A stretch of DNA of 64,000 nt, taken from Armatimonadota bacterium (GTDB lineage: Bacteria > Armatimonadota > UBA5829). Every line of letters begins with the position of its first letter. The stretch's first letter is position 1. The translations under genes were made by a program, and so were the position numbers. Shown one piece after another: positions 53,967-62,013 of this stretch. The stretch covers positions 1 to 64,000 of the forward strand of contig JBDKUO010000033.1 of NCBI GenBank assembly GCA_039679645.1, read 5' to 3'. The notes under the pieces were generated by a model. It made no database searches, had not been told where the DNA came from, and saw only the letters and a program-made list of their open reading frames with translations.

Positions 53967-55073
53967 AATATCCTCTGCTATTTTTAGTAGTTGCCTAAAA
54001 CATAACCACGCAGGAGAACGCCCCGACTGCCTGCGTATTGTAAGAAGTACGCCGTTGTCTATTAGCGACTTTAGAGCACGCTGTGCAGTGCTTCGCCGTA
54101 AACAGGAACGTGATATGAAATAGTTGCTGTTGAAAATAGGTCTGTCGAATATGGTATCCAAAATTTGCAGCGAGTACTGCGAATGCGTCACCTCAGGGAT
54201 TTCCTGCTTCATCTGGTTATAGAGGTCTATAATCGCTCTGGCCTTGCGGTTGTTTTCCTCCGCCTGTTCCAAAATAGCTTGCAAGAAGAAAGATATCCAG
54301 CCATTCCAATCACCCTTCCTAGATATGGCGTTGAGTCGATTGTAGTATATTTCATGGTTCCGATCAAGATATCCACTTATATAAAACATTGGGCTTGAGA
54401 GCAATTCTTTGCCATACAAGATGAGCGGAACAAGTATACGCCCAATCCTGCCATTGCCGTCACGGAATGGGTGAATCAATTCGAACTGCGCTTTCAACAC
54501 CGCCAGTTGCACCAGAGGGTCTTTCTCCTCGGCATGGACATATGCTTCCCAGTTCTGAAAAGCGGGCATAACATTTTGCGGCATGGGTGGAACAAATGTG
54601 GCTCGTTCTATCGGTGTGCCATAAGCAGCGATATAGTTTTGAGTGGTTCGCACGCTGCCAGGTATTTTATCTTCACTGCGAATGACACCAGAGAGTAATA
54701 TGCGATGCAAATCTAGTATAAGGTTGATGCAAATCGGCCTCTTTCCCATATCATTGACTGCGGTTCCCATAGCGCGCCTGTAATTGAGAACTTCCTGAAG
54801 GTCGTCACGTTTTTCCTGGCTGACCTTGATGTTAGGGCTGGCCTCAAACTCAAGAACCTCTTCCATGGATGTGATTGTTCCCTCGATCTTCGATGAAACC
54901 ACCGCTTCCTGGGTCATAAGAGGCGATAGCAGAACTTGTGGGTTAACAATGCCTTGCAGTATTCCGTCATAACGCGCCAATGCCGCGTTGGCTTTTCCAA
55001 TCAGCGTGACGTGAGCAGCCCAGTCAATCAGCCCCTCTTTCAACGGAAGTCTTTCAGGGATGTAAGGTTCCAA
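53964..55073 (-). CDS. Fic family protein (predicted AMPylator)
   Basis: A 369-aa protein. Fic core motif HPFRDGNGRIGR (H201). The N-terminal region has S60-SKI-E64-G65, matching the inhibitory (S/T)xxxE(G/N) helix of class II Fic proteins, so the activity is probably autoinhibited. A winged-helix-like C-terminus (about 300-365, YFISRSCLRRSTAQRALKSL) follows. Fic proteins transfer AMP or other nucleotides to target hydroxyls. It is 15 nt downstream of the next minus-strand gene, so cotranscribed with it. Confidence 0.92.
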   Translation of the reverse strand: MEPYIPERLPLKEGLIDWAAHVTLIGKANAALARYDGILQGIVNPQVLLSPLMTQEAVVSSKIEGTITSMEEVLEFEASPNIKVSQEKRDDLQEVLNYRRAMGTAVNDMGKRPICINLILDLHRILLSGVIRSEDKIPGSVRTTQNYIAAYGTPIERATFVPPMPQNVMPAFQNWEAYVHAEEKDPLVQLAVLKAQFELIHPFRDGNGRIGRILVPLILYGKELLSSPMFYISGYLDRNHEIYYNRLNAISRKGDWNGWISFFLQAILEQAEENNRKARAIIDLYNQMKQEIPEVTHSQYSLQILDTIFDRPIFNSNYFISRSCLRRSTAQRALKSLIDNGVLLTIRRQSGRSPAWLCFRQLLKIAEDI

Positions 55074-55088
55074 AGTATCTACACCTCT

Positions 55089-56171
55089 CTATCGCAGCTT
55101 CTCGATAATACGGTCCACATCCACGAACTCATCCACCAGTGCCTCCGCTGCCGATATCTTCTCCAAATCACCCGGCCTGATCTTCACTATCAGCTTGGCT
55201 ATCTTTGAAGCGACGGAGTATGTATCGTCCCGGACAAGGATCACCGGGATATTTGTCTTAGCTACAAGGTCCATTATAGACGGCTGAGGTGTGTTTCCTC
55301 CGGTAAGAATCATACCCGCCACGCCGGGCGAGTCTCCGAGCATGCACGAACTCATAGCCGCGAGGATTATATCATCGCGCGTGCCGGGAGTGATCAGAAG
55401 GGCGTCATCACACATATATTCAATGGCCTGATGCGGAGGCATTGCCCCGATCACCATCTTCCCGACTATATTGTGAAGCCCCTGCTCGCCGCTTACCAGT
55501 TCGCCGTCAATATCTTCAAGGAGCTGCTCAACAGTGGGGTTGGAGAGCATAGGCCGATAAGGCATCACACCCAACACGTCGAGCCCTTTTCTCTCGAGCC
55601 CCCGCGTGACGTAGGATTTTACCTTTTCGTATTTCTCTTCCTCGACTTTATTGACTATCGCACCAAGTATCTCAACACCAGACGCGTCAAACATAGCCTT
55701 ATTGAGCATGATCTCATCTATAGGACGCCCGATCCCACCTGAGGAGACAATCACGGCCTTGCAGCCCAACATAGACGCCACATCGCCGTTGGACATATCA
55801 AAGACCGACCCTACTCCTGCATGGCCCGTACCCTCCACGACTACGATATCCTTGCTCATGGAAACACGTGCAAAGGCGGTTTTAGCTCTATCTACCAAAT
55901 CGGTGCGATTGGGATTGTCAATGTAGTCTTCAGTAAAATGGCGCGGAACGGCAATCGGAGACATATCCTCAATGTCGCCTTCAAGCCCAAATACCTGCTT
56001 TACAAGCAGGGCATCCTCGTCTACTTTATGACCATTTATTTCGACATATCTCTGGCCGACGGGTTTGATATACCCCACCTTCGCAAAACGCTTTTTAAGC
56101 GCGGAGATAAGCCCTAGACAGGTGATGGTCTTGCCGTCATTTTGCCGTGTTGCGCCGATGTATAAGTTCAT
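55089..56171 (-). CDS. Phosphotransacetylase-like P-loop/DRTGG protein
   Basis: A 360-aa protein. An N-terminal dethiobiotin-synthetase-like P-loop NTPase (GATRQNDGKTITCLGL, VVEGTGHAGVGSVFD) joined to a C-terminal DRTGG domain (about 215-330, GMILTGGNTPQPSIM). The same pair forms the N-terminal part of some Pta enzymes, but the catalytic transacetylase domain is absent. Probably a cytosolic regulatory or cofactor-related protein. A heptamer array lies upstream. Confidence 0.85.
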   Translation of the reverse strand: MNLYIGATRQNDGKTITCLGLISALKKRFAKVGYIKPVGQRYVEINGHKVDEDALLVKQVFGLEGDIEDMSPIAVPRHFTEDYIDNPNRTDLVDRAKTAFARVSMSKDIVVVEGTGHAGVGSVFDMSNGDVASMLGCKAVIVSSGGIGRPIDEIMLNKAMFDASGVEILGAIVNKVEEEKYEKVKSYVTRGLERKGLDVLGVMPYRPMLSNPTVEQLLEDIDGELVSGEQGLHNIVGKMVIGAMPPHQAIEYMCDDALLITPGTRDDIILAAMSSCMLGDSPGVAGMILTGGNTPQPSIMDLVAKTNIPVILVRDDTYSVASKIAKLIVKIRPGDLEKISAAEALVDEFVDVDRIIEKLR

Positions 56172-56183
56172 TGTTTTTCCTAG

Positions 56184-56204
56184 GAAATAGCTGAGAGCGG
56201 AGAC
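56184..56204 (-). repeat. Heptamer array upstream of the DRTGG gene
   Basis: Minus-strand units GTCTCCG, CTCTCAG, CTATTTC, then CTAGGAA. Same family as at 25852. Confidence 0.65.
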
Positions 56205-56297
56205 AGAACTGTTGCTGCTCAGTCAACTGCCTGTTGTTTTGCCGATGAAGACTTCATCGGAGGGCGCGGTGAATCCTTCCATTCGAGCATATGAGGA

Positions 56298-57236
56298 CTA
56301 ATGTATTGCCAAGATGCCGGCTCTTATCGGCTTTCCGATTCCTTCATTTTTGCCTATCACCACGATCCGGCTCCCTGCCGCAATTCCTAAGGGGAGTTTT
56401 TTGTAGAGGACTGCCTTGGACCTTTGCGGATCCAGCTTTATCGGTTTCGAGCCGGGCATAGTTATCTGACTGACCTGCATAACCAGACTCTTGCTATCCA
56501 TACTGAGGGATTCCACCGTTCCAGCCAGTTCAATCTCGCCTTTTTTGAGCTTTCGAGGCTTCTGGACGGTGGGTGCAACAGGTTTGGATTTAGAAGAATA
56601 TCCGGGTCTGGAGGTTGCGCTACGAAGATTAGGCGCCGGGCGCAGTATGTGCTTTCCAGGGGACGCTGATAATGCAGGCTTATCGGGTATTATGCTGACA
56701 GTGAATGCAAGATACTTAGCCAGGCTCTCGATATCATCCGATTGATCGGCTCGACCAATCACACCTACTGAGACTATTGGCGAAAACTCATCTCCCAGCG
56801 CAGCCATGGCGACACATTCAACGCATCTGCTCCCGCCAAAGAGACTATTGAGAAAAGCCTCATTTACATCGACAGACCGTGTGCAGCCTTTGAAGAGGAC
56901 TTTGTCGCGAGAGTCCATCTCCCATCTGTTTATGGAACCGAGCTTTGAGCTTGACTTAATCTGCTCCTGAATAATCTTCTCGATTGCAGTCGAAGCGGGA
57001 AGGTCATCAGACACTTTGATGACTCTGATCACATAAGCGCAGCCGTCCGCAATATAGACATCGTGTACTTCCTCATCAACAGTGGGTATCAGCGCATGCT
57101 TTTCGGATGAACTCGGGACCTCCACGCTGAAGTGAGGCCGGTTATACAAGACAACGCTTGTCTCACCGACTTGAGCGGCAAATGCCTGATTCGACAATAA
57201 CAAAAAAAGAGAAATTATCAGCAGATGTAATCGCAT
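56298..57236 (-). CDS. Secreted/periplasmic protein of unknown function
   Basis: About 312 aa from the ATG at 57236 (GGGGAA upstream); a longer frame starts 24 nt earlier inside a heptamer array. Signal peptide to AFA/AQ. A mixed alpha/beta region (about 25-190) with four Cys is followed by a Pro/Ser/Lys linker (about 195-235) and a small beta domain (about 240-312) whose phrases VGTVESLSMDSKSLVM-like and GSRIVVIGKNEG recall OB-fold or DUF5666-like modules. I do not recognise the family. Confidence 0.65.
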   Translation of the reverse strand: MRLHLLIISLFLLLSNQAFAAQVGETSVVLYNRPHFSVEVPSSSEKHALIPTVDEEVHDVYIADGCAYVIRVIKVSDDLPASTAIEKIIQEQIKSSSKLGSINRWEMDSRDKVLFKGCTRSVDVNEAFLNSLFGGSRCVECVAMAALGDEFSPIVSVGVIGRADQSDDIESLAKYLAFTVSIIPDKPALSASPGKHILRPAPNLRSATSRPGYSSKSKPVAPTVQKPRKLKKGEIELAGTVESLSMDSKSLVMQVSQITMPGSKPIKLDPQRSKAVLYKKLPLGIAAGSRIVVIGKNEGIGKPIRAGILAIH

Positions 57237-57245
57237 AGAGTTCCC

Positions 57246-57280
57246 CAACCCATAACCCACAACTCATAACTCGCAACTAC
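57246..57280 (-). repeat. Heptamer array upstream of the 56298 gene
   Basis: Minus-strand units GTAGTTG, CGAGTTA, TGAGTTG, TGGGTTA, TGGGTTG, five in exact register, then GGGAA and the ATG. It fills the gap between the HD gene stop (57281) and the next ribosome binding site exactly. Confidence 0.8.
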
Positions 57281-57949
57281 TTACATATCCACTCCGTTGA
57301 TTATGAGCTTAAATTTATATCCAAAGAAATCGGCTGCACGGCGACACATGAGCATGCGGCTCAGGAATATCTCAAAATACTCCATCACCGAAGCTGACTG
57401 GTCATCGGTCGTCAGTTCAAGATTGATGCTCTTGTTCTCCTGATCGACGCGCATATTCGACTTTTGCACCGAGAAGTTGACGCGGTCATGGATATCGAAT
57501 GTGAGCGGGTTCTGGTTTTGCACGCGGGAATTGTGCACATCCGACTTATCAGCCAGTATCAGCGCGGCGCTTATTGCGCTCACCGGAGCGCCAAGTTCTT
57601 CCTCATGGTTGCCGATGGCTGCGATGACTTCAGCCACTTCAGTGGCGGGCATGCCCATCTCATTTAGCAGTGTAAATGCCATCAGCGCAGCGGTATCCGG
57701 GTGACCCAGGCGGTTGATCGCATTGCCTATATCATGCAGGTAACCGGCAATGGCGGCCAGTTCGGCTGTCCTGCCGTTGTGGCTGAGGTTGTGTATTATG
57801 TCGCGAGCCGTCTCCGCCACTATCCCGGCGTGTCGAAAGCCGTGCTCGGTGTAGCCGAGAGCATTCATCTGAGAGTTTGCGGCTTCGATGAAAGTCCGAA
57901 CCTTAGGGTCGTGCCGAACACTCTCCAGCGTTACTATGTTTTGATCCAT
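57281..57949 (-). CDS. HD-domain phosphohydrolase-like protein
   Basis: About 222 aa from the ATG at 57949 behind GGAG; a longer frame would overlap tgt. HD signature residues: HGFRHAGIV, YLHDIGN, IGNHEEE and ADKSD, as in metal-dependent phosphohydrolases of nucleotides or cyclic nucleotides. A C-terminal beta segment (about 150-220) is of unknown role. Cytosolic; substrate unknown. Confidence 0.85.
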   Translation of the reverse strand: MDQNIVTLESVRHDPKVRTFIEAANSQMNALGYTEHGFRHAGIVAETARDIIHNLSHNGRTAELAAIAGYLHDIGNAINRLGHPDTAALMAFTLLNEMGMPATEVAEVIAAIGNHEEELGAPVSAISAALILADKSDVHNSRVQNQNPLTFDIHDRVNFSVQKSNMRVDQENKSINLELTTDDQSASVMEYFEIFLSRMLMCRRAADFFGYKFKLIINGVDM

Positions 57950-57995
57950 CTCTATATCTCCAATGCAGCCTGGCCTCGAATTGGCGCAGGCTTGG

Positions 57996-59174
57996 CTAGT
58001 ATTCCAATCGAACCGAGTGATCAACCTTCGCCGTAGGCTCCTGACGGCTGACCTCATCGTGAACGGACGCGCGATGCATGCGATATTTCGCCAGAAACTC
58101 TTTCCTATATTCGGTCAGGCAGCCCTGTTCTATAGCTTGCCTGATATTTATCATCAAAGTCCGGTAGAAGTAGAGGTTGTGATACGTCGCAAGGCGCGAT
58201 GCGAGGATCTCATCGCACTTATATAAATGACGCAGGTAGGCAGCCGAATAGTTCCTGCAGCACCAGCAGTCACAATCCGGGTCGACCGGCGTGAAGTCGT
58301 CTATAAATTTATTATTCTTAATGTTGATCCTGCCATAAGATGTATACAGCGAGCCGTTGCGCCCGAGACGGGTAGGCAGCACGCAGTCGAACATATCGAC
58401 CCCGCGCACCACCGCATCAAGGATATCTTCAGGCGTTCCAACCCCCATCAGGTAACGCGGCTTGCTCTCCGGTAGGTGGGGCACGCACCAGTCGACGGCG
58501 TTCATCATCAGTTCCTTGCCTTCGCCGACTGAAACTCCGCCTATGGCGATCCCGTCAGTATCCAGCGATGCAATAAACTCTGCGCTCTGGCGCCGGAGTT
58601 CGGGATAAACGCTTCCCTGCACTATCCCAAAAAACGCCTGACTGGAATCATGGCTATCGAGTGAGCGCTTTGCCCATTCATGCGTGCGGACCATGGCCTC
58701 ACGGGCGTAATCTTCGGTGCAGGGATACGGAGCGCACTCGTCAAAAGCCATCACGATATCCGAGCCCAGAGCGCTTTGAATCTCCATCACGCGCTCAGGC
58801 GTGAACTCGTGGTACGAGCCGTCCACATAGCTCCTGAAAACGACTCCATCTTCGCCGATCTTGCGGATGTGCTCCAGACTGAACACTTGAAACCCGCCGC
58901 TGTCGGTAAGAATATTGCCATTCCAGTTGATGAACTTATGCAGGTTGCCGAGGCTCTTGATAAGCTCGTGGCCGGGGCGCAGATACAGGTGATAAGTATT
59001 GCCCAGGATGATCTCAAAGCCCATATCGGTGAGTTCTTCCTGGCTGATGGCCTTCACCGTCCCCTGCGTGCCTACGGGCATAAAGACCGGAGTCTCGACA
59101 GCGCCGTGATTTAGAGTGAGCCGACCGCGCCGCGCGCGCGTTTTATGGTCGGTGGTCAATATATCAAATTTGAT
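57996..59174 (-). CDS. tgt: Queuine tRNA-ribosyltransferase, possible ATC start
   Basis: About 392 aa. Tgt exchanges guanine-34 for the preQ1 or queuine base in tRNA. DSGGFQVFSL, FDECAPYP, IGGVSVGEGKE, MGVGTPEDIL, FDCVLPTRLGRNG (nucleophile Asp) and the zinc site CDCWCC...H are all present. Family proteins begin at or near MKFxLLxTD; the matching KFDILTTD is preceded in frame by ATC, not ATG, and a perfect AAGGAG lies 9 nt upstream of that ATC (59174). The alternative is ATG at 59234, which adds 20 atypical residues encoded by a heptamer array. Confidence 0.93.
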   Translation of the reverse strand: MKFDILTTDHKTRARRGRLTLNHGAVETPVFMPVGTQGTVKAISQEELTDMGFEIILGNTYHLYLRPGHELIKSLGNLHKFINWNGNILTDSGGFQVFSLEHIRKIGEDGVVFRSYVDGSYHEFTPERVMEIQSALGSDIVMAFDECAPYPCTEDYAREAMVRTHEWAKRSLDSHDSSQAFFGIVQGSVYPELRRQSAEFIASLDTDGIAIGGVSVGEGKELMMNAVDWCVPHLPESKPRYLMGVGTPEDILDAVVRGVDMFDCVLPTRLGRNGSLYTSYGRINIKNNKFIDDFTPVDPDCDCWCCRNYSAAYLRHLYKCDEILASRLATYHNLYFYRTLMINIRQAIEQGCLTEYRKEFLAKYRMHRASVHDEVSRQEPTAKVDHSVRLEY

Positions 59175-59189
59175 CTTGATGATCTCCTT

Positions 59190-59224
59190 AAAATAGTTAA
59201 GAGCGAAGAGTGGAAAGCTGAGAG
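59190..59224 (-). repeat. Heptamer array upstream of tgt
   Basis: Five contiguous minus-strand units: CTCTCAG, CTTTCCA, CTCTTCG, CTCTTAA, CTATTTT, then AAGGAG (sharing one A). Same family as at 25852. Confidence 0.8.
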
Positions 59225-59323
59225 CACGGACCATTCCACTCTATATGGTCATGATACAGGAATGCGCGCTGGTGGGCAAGAATTACTCTGAAGACGAGTC
59301 CTTTATATTCGGGGGTACTTAAG

Positions 59324-59767
59324 ATGAATGCACATATGGCTTTTACCATTCGTTTGCTTATGCTGTTCGCGAGTCTGACGCTTGCTGTGACTGCGGCGGC
59401 TGGAGATGACAAACAGCCGCAGCCAAGAGATACGATCTCCATCACCACGACTGTGCCTGCCTCTTCCACGCAAGCAATACCGATTGCGGCAAATGCCGGC
59501 AGCGAGTTTGCGATCACTCTGCAATCCAATGCTACCACGGGCTACCAGTGGCGGCTGGGCAATCAACCGGATGACAGGGTATTAAAGCTCATAGGCAGTG
59601 TCTATAACGAGCCTCACAGCAGACTGATGGGTGCAGGCGGCACTGAGACATGGACATTTCAAGCCATAAGCAAGGGAACGACTCAGATAATCCTGGAATA
59701 CGCGCGCCCATGGGAGAAAGACGTTGCGCCGGTAAAGACGCAGACATTCGCCGTAACTGTGCCATGA
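59324..59767 (+). CDS. Chagasin-type (I42) cysteine peptidase inhibitor
   Basis: A 147-aa secreted or periplasmic protein with a signal peptide (about 1-26). The three inhibitory loops of the chagasin fold are visible: NATTGYQW (69-76), LMGAGGTETW (101-110, the GxGG loop) and ARPWE (127-131). Such proteins block papain-like cysteine proteases. No such protease is encoded in the window. It ends 2 nt before the convergent GH78-like gene. Confidence 0.9.
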   Translation: MNAHMAFTIRLLMLFASLTLAVTAAAGDDKQPQPRDTISITTTVPASSTQAIPIAANAGSEFAITLQSNATTGYQWRLGNQPDDRVLKLIGSVYNEPHSRLMGAGGTETWTFQAISKGTTQIILEYARPWEKDVAPVKTQTFAVTVP

Positions 59768-59769
59768 TT

Positions 59770-62001
59770 CTAAATCATTATCGGTCCATGTGGAGTAGGC
59801 ACTGTTCCAGAAATGCTCTTGAATACCTGTGAGGCGGGGGCCCGATCATATTTTGCAAACCCCGGTGCAGTCGGTTTGATGCCGAGACCATACGCCTGGT
59901 AGAAATAGGCCGGTATACCGGACCAGCCGTGGCACATGCTGCCCGCGCCGCCAAAATCGGAGGCGCCTTTTATGGTCTCCCAAAAGCTCGTCGCGCCACT
60001 TAGGAGCATGTAACCCCAGTCACGCTTTATCTGGTCGAAGACATATGCGCCATATGAGTCCGGGTCGGTAAGCAGCGCCTTGAACTTGTAGAGACTGTAG
60101 CTGAGGGTAGTTTTCACCAGGCCGTTATCTTCATCGGCCAGTCTTTTACGCAGCGCAGCAGCGGATTCTTCAGAACACACTCCGGCCAGGATTGCAAGTG
60201 ACTGTACTAATTCACAATGGTGGTCTCTAGCGCTGTCATTATCCGCACCCTCGCCTGTATATGTCTGATAGACGCCGTTTTGAGAGTCCCAAAATACTTC
60301 GTGGATGCAACTCCTCAATCTATTTGCGAGTGATTGGTAGGCAGCCTTTGCCTCGTCGTCTCCCATAGCTTCAGCCAGTGATGAAGCAGCATCGAGGGCA
60401 AGTATATAGAATAGGTTGAGTGGGGCATCATAGCGTTTTTTGTCCAATATCCTCTCGCCGCCGTCAAGCCAGTAAGCCCAGTCATAGAACTGCCAGTACT
60501 GCTCGCCGCATGGCACTGGCAGTAGCCCATCAACTATAGACTCAGCCCGTTTATCAAGTATAGACTTTGCTACGGGATATGAAGTGCGCAGCGCATCTAT
60601 ATCTCCGCTGTATTGATAATGATCTGCAGCAGCCAGGACCCATGCAAGACTGAAAACGGGAATGGTAATAGATAGTTGTGCAGGCGCGCACATCTCCAGA
60701 AAACCGTCTTCCCTCAGACTCTTTCCGAGAAGAGCAATGGAAGCGGCAGGAAAGTCATATTCACCGAAACAATAGTAACCTGCCAGAGCCTGGTTACGCA
60801 TGTCCATGGCATATAGAGCCTGCTCACGCCAGGGTGTGTCCTCATAATGCTCATGCATACACAGGTGCAGCGTGCGCGCGCAGGTCTGGTATATCCTGTT
60901 GTGTAGACTATCGGAGCAGGTGAAGCTGCCTCTATGCTCTATCGGATATTCTGTCGGGATAATTCCGGCATAATAGATTGTGACATTGTCAGACATATTG
61001 CTTAGGTGAAGCTGAATATATCTACCGCCCAAACGCTTGAAGTAATGCGTGAACCTCTGGCGGTCTTCTTTGCAGATATACCTGGAGGCAAAGTTCCTGC
61101 CGCCGACATACGAGCGCACTCTCAGGTCGTCGAGGTGCTCCCCCCAGGAGATATCTACGATTGTCCCGGCTGCAGCATCGATATCCAGATCAAAAATGCC
61201 TGACTCTTCCCTGCCGAGGTCCAAGACCAGATACTGGCCGTCCGCGTCACCAAGGCTGTCATACATGAAATTGAGCGGGCCGTTGCCCTGCTTGTCCATT
61301 ACCCACCTTGGTGACAGGTAGTCTGTCTGCATTCGCTCTGCCAGCGAAGTGTCATCACTGGTCTTTCTGATAAAGGCTCCCTGGGCAGCGATGCGAGGGT
61401 CTATTCTATCTTTGAAGACAAGCTTTTTGATGGGACGGATGGCTTCAAGCGGACGGTTTTGAGCGCTGAGCATGTCTTTATCGGATAAGCGGCTCCAGTC
61501 AGTTCCGGGCGTATAATTAGGCTCTCGCCAATTGTCTGCCTCTCTGGCGTCATACTCGAAGGTATAGCCGAGCTGACCTGTGATTTTATCTATCTCCCCG
61601 CTTTTGTAGTTCGGGTCGATCCTGCAGATTGTGTCTTTGCCGCTCGTGACGGTAGTATCACCGGCTTCGAGCTGATATATGAGACCAGGCTGGCCTTTGA
61701 GATACTGAAAACTGCCCTCGCCCTGATAATAGACAAGGCATGCGAGCACATTTTTGCCCTGTTTTAGATTGCCAATTTCGAGGACATCGTAAATCTTATG
61801 ATTGGGAAAGTCATGATACTGACCGCAGTCTATGAAGACTCCGTTTATCCACAATGCATAGTTGGTATCGCAGCTGATGATGAGCTTAGCCGTATCTATT
61901 AATTCGACCAGATCGAACTCATGCCGAAACTGCACATATTGATTAGGGCCGCACTCATGATCCGACGGCCATACCCAGCTTGCTTCCATATCCGATAACA
62001 C
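59770..62001 (-). CDS. GH78-like (alpha-L-rhamnosidase family) protein
   Basis: A 743-aa protein, GTG start with GAGGAT upstream. No signal peptide, so probably cytosolic. N-terminal jelly-roll domains (about 1-330: ISCDTNYALWINGVFIDCG, DIDAAAGTIVDISWGEHLD), a helical barrel (about 350-660) with the DTPWREQALYAMDMRNQALAGYY segment equivalent to the rhamnosidase catalytic region, and a C-terminal beta domain. The fold is GH78; the exact sugar cannot be proven. It begins 12 nt after the carB stop, so it may be cotranscribed with it, an odd pairing of sugar and pyrimidine genes. Confidence 0.8.
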   Translation of the reverse strand: MLSDMEASWVWPSDHECGPNQYVQFRHEFDLVELIDTAKLIISCDTNYALWINGVFIDCGQYHDFPNHKIYDVLEIGNLKQGKNVLACLVYYQGEGSFQYLKGQPGLIYQLEAGDTTVTSGKDTICRIDPNYKSGEIDKITGQLGYTFEYDAREADNWREPNYTPGTDWSRLSDKDMLSAQNRPLEAIRPIKKLVFKDRIDPRIAAQGAFIRKTSDDTSLAERMQTDYLSPRWVMDKQGNGPLNFMYDSLGDADGQYLVLDLGREESGIFDLDIDAAAGTIVDISWGEHLDDLRVRSYVGGRNFASRYICKEDRQRFTHYFKRLGGRYIQLHLSNMSDNVTIYYAGIIPTEYPIEHRGSFTCSDSLHNRIYQTCARTLHLCMHEHYEDTPWREQALYAMDMRNQALAGYYCFGEYDFPAASIALLGKSLREDGFLEMCAPAQLSITIPVFSLAWVLAAADHYQYSGDIDALRTSYPVAKSILDKRAESIVDGLLPVPCGEQYWQFYDWAYWLDGGERILDKKRYDAPLNLFYILALDAASSLAEAMGDDEAKAAYQSLANRLRSCIHEVFWDSQNGVYQTYTGEGADNDSARDHHCELVQSLAILAGVCSEESAAALRKRLADEDNGLVKTTLSYSLYKFKALLTDPDSYGAYVFDQIKRDWGYMLLSGATSFWETIKGASDFGGAGSMCHGWSGIPAYFYQAYGLGIKPTAPGFAKYDRAPASQVFKSISGTVPTPHGPIMI

Positions 62002-62013
62002 TGATCTATCCTC

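Noticed and set aside
55089-56171. Full phosphate acetyltransferase (Pta)
   Set aside because: Only the N-terminal P-loop and DRTGG part is present; the catalytic transacetylase domain is missing.
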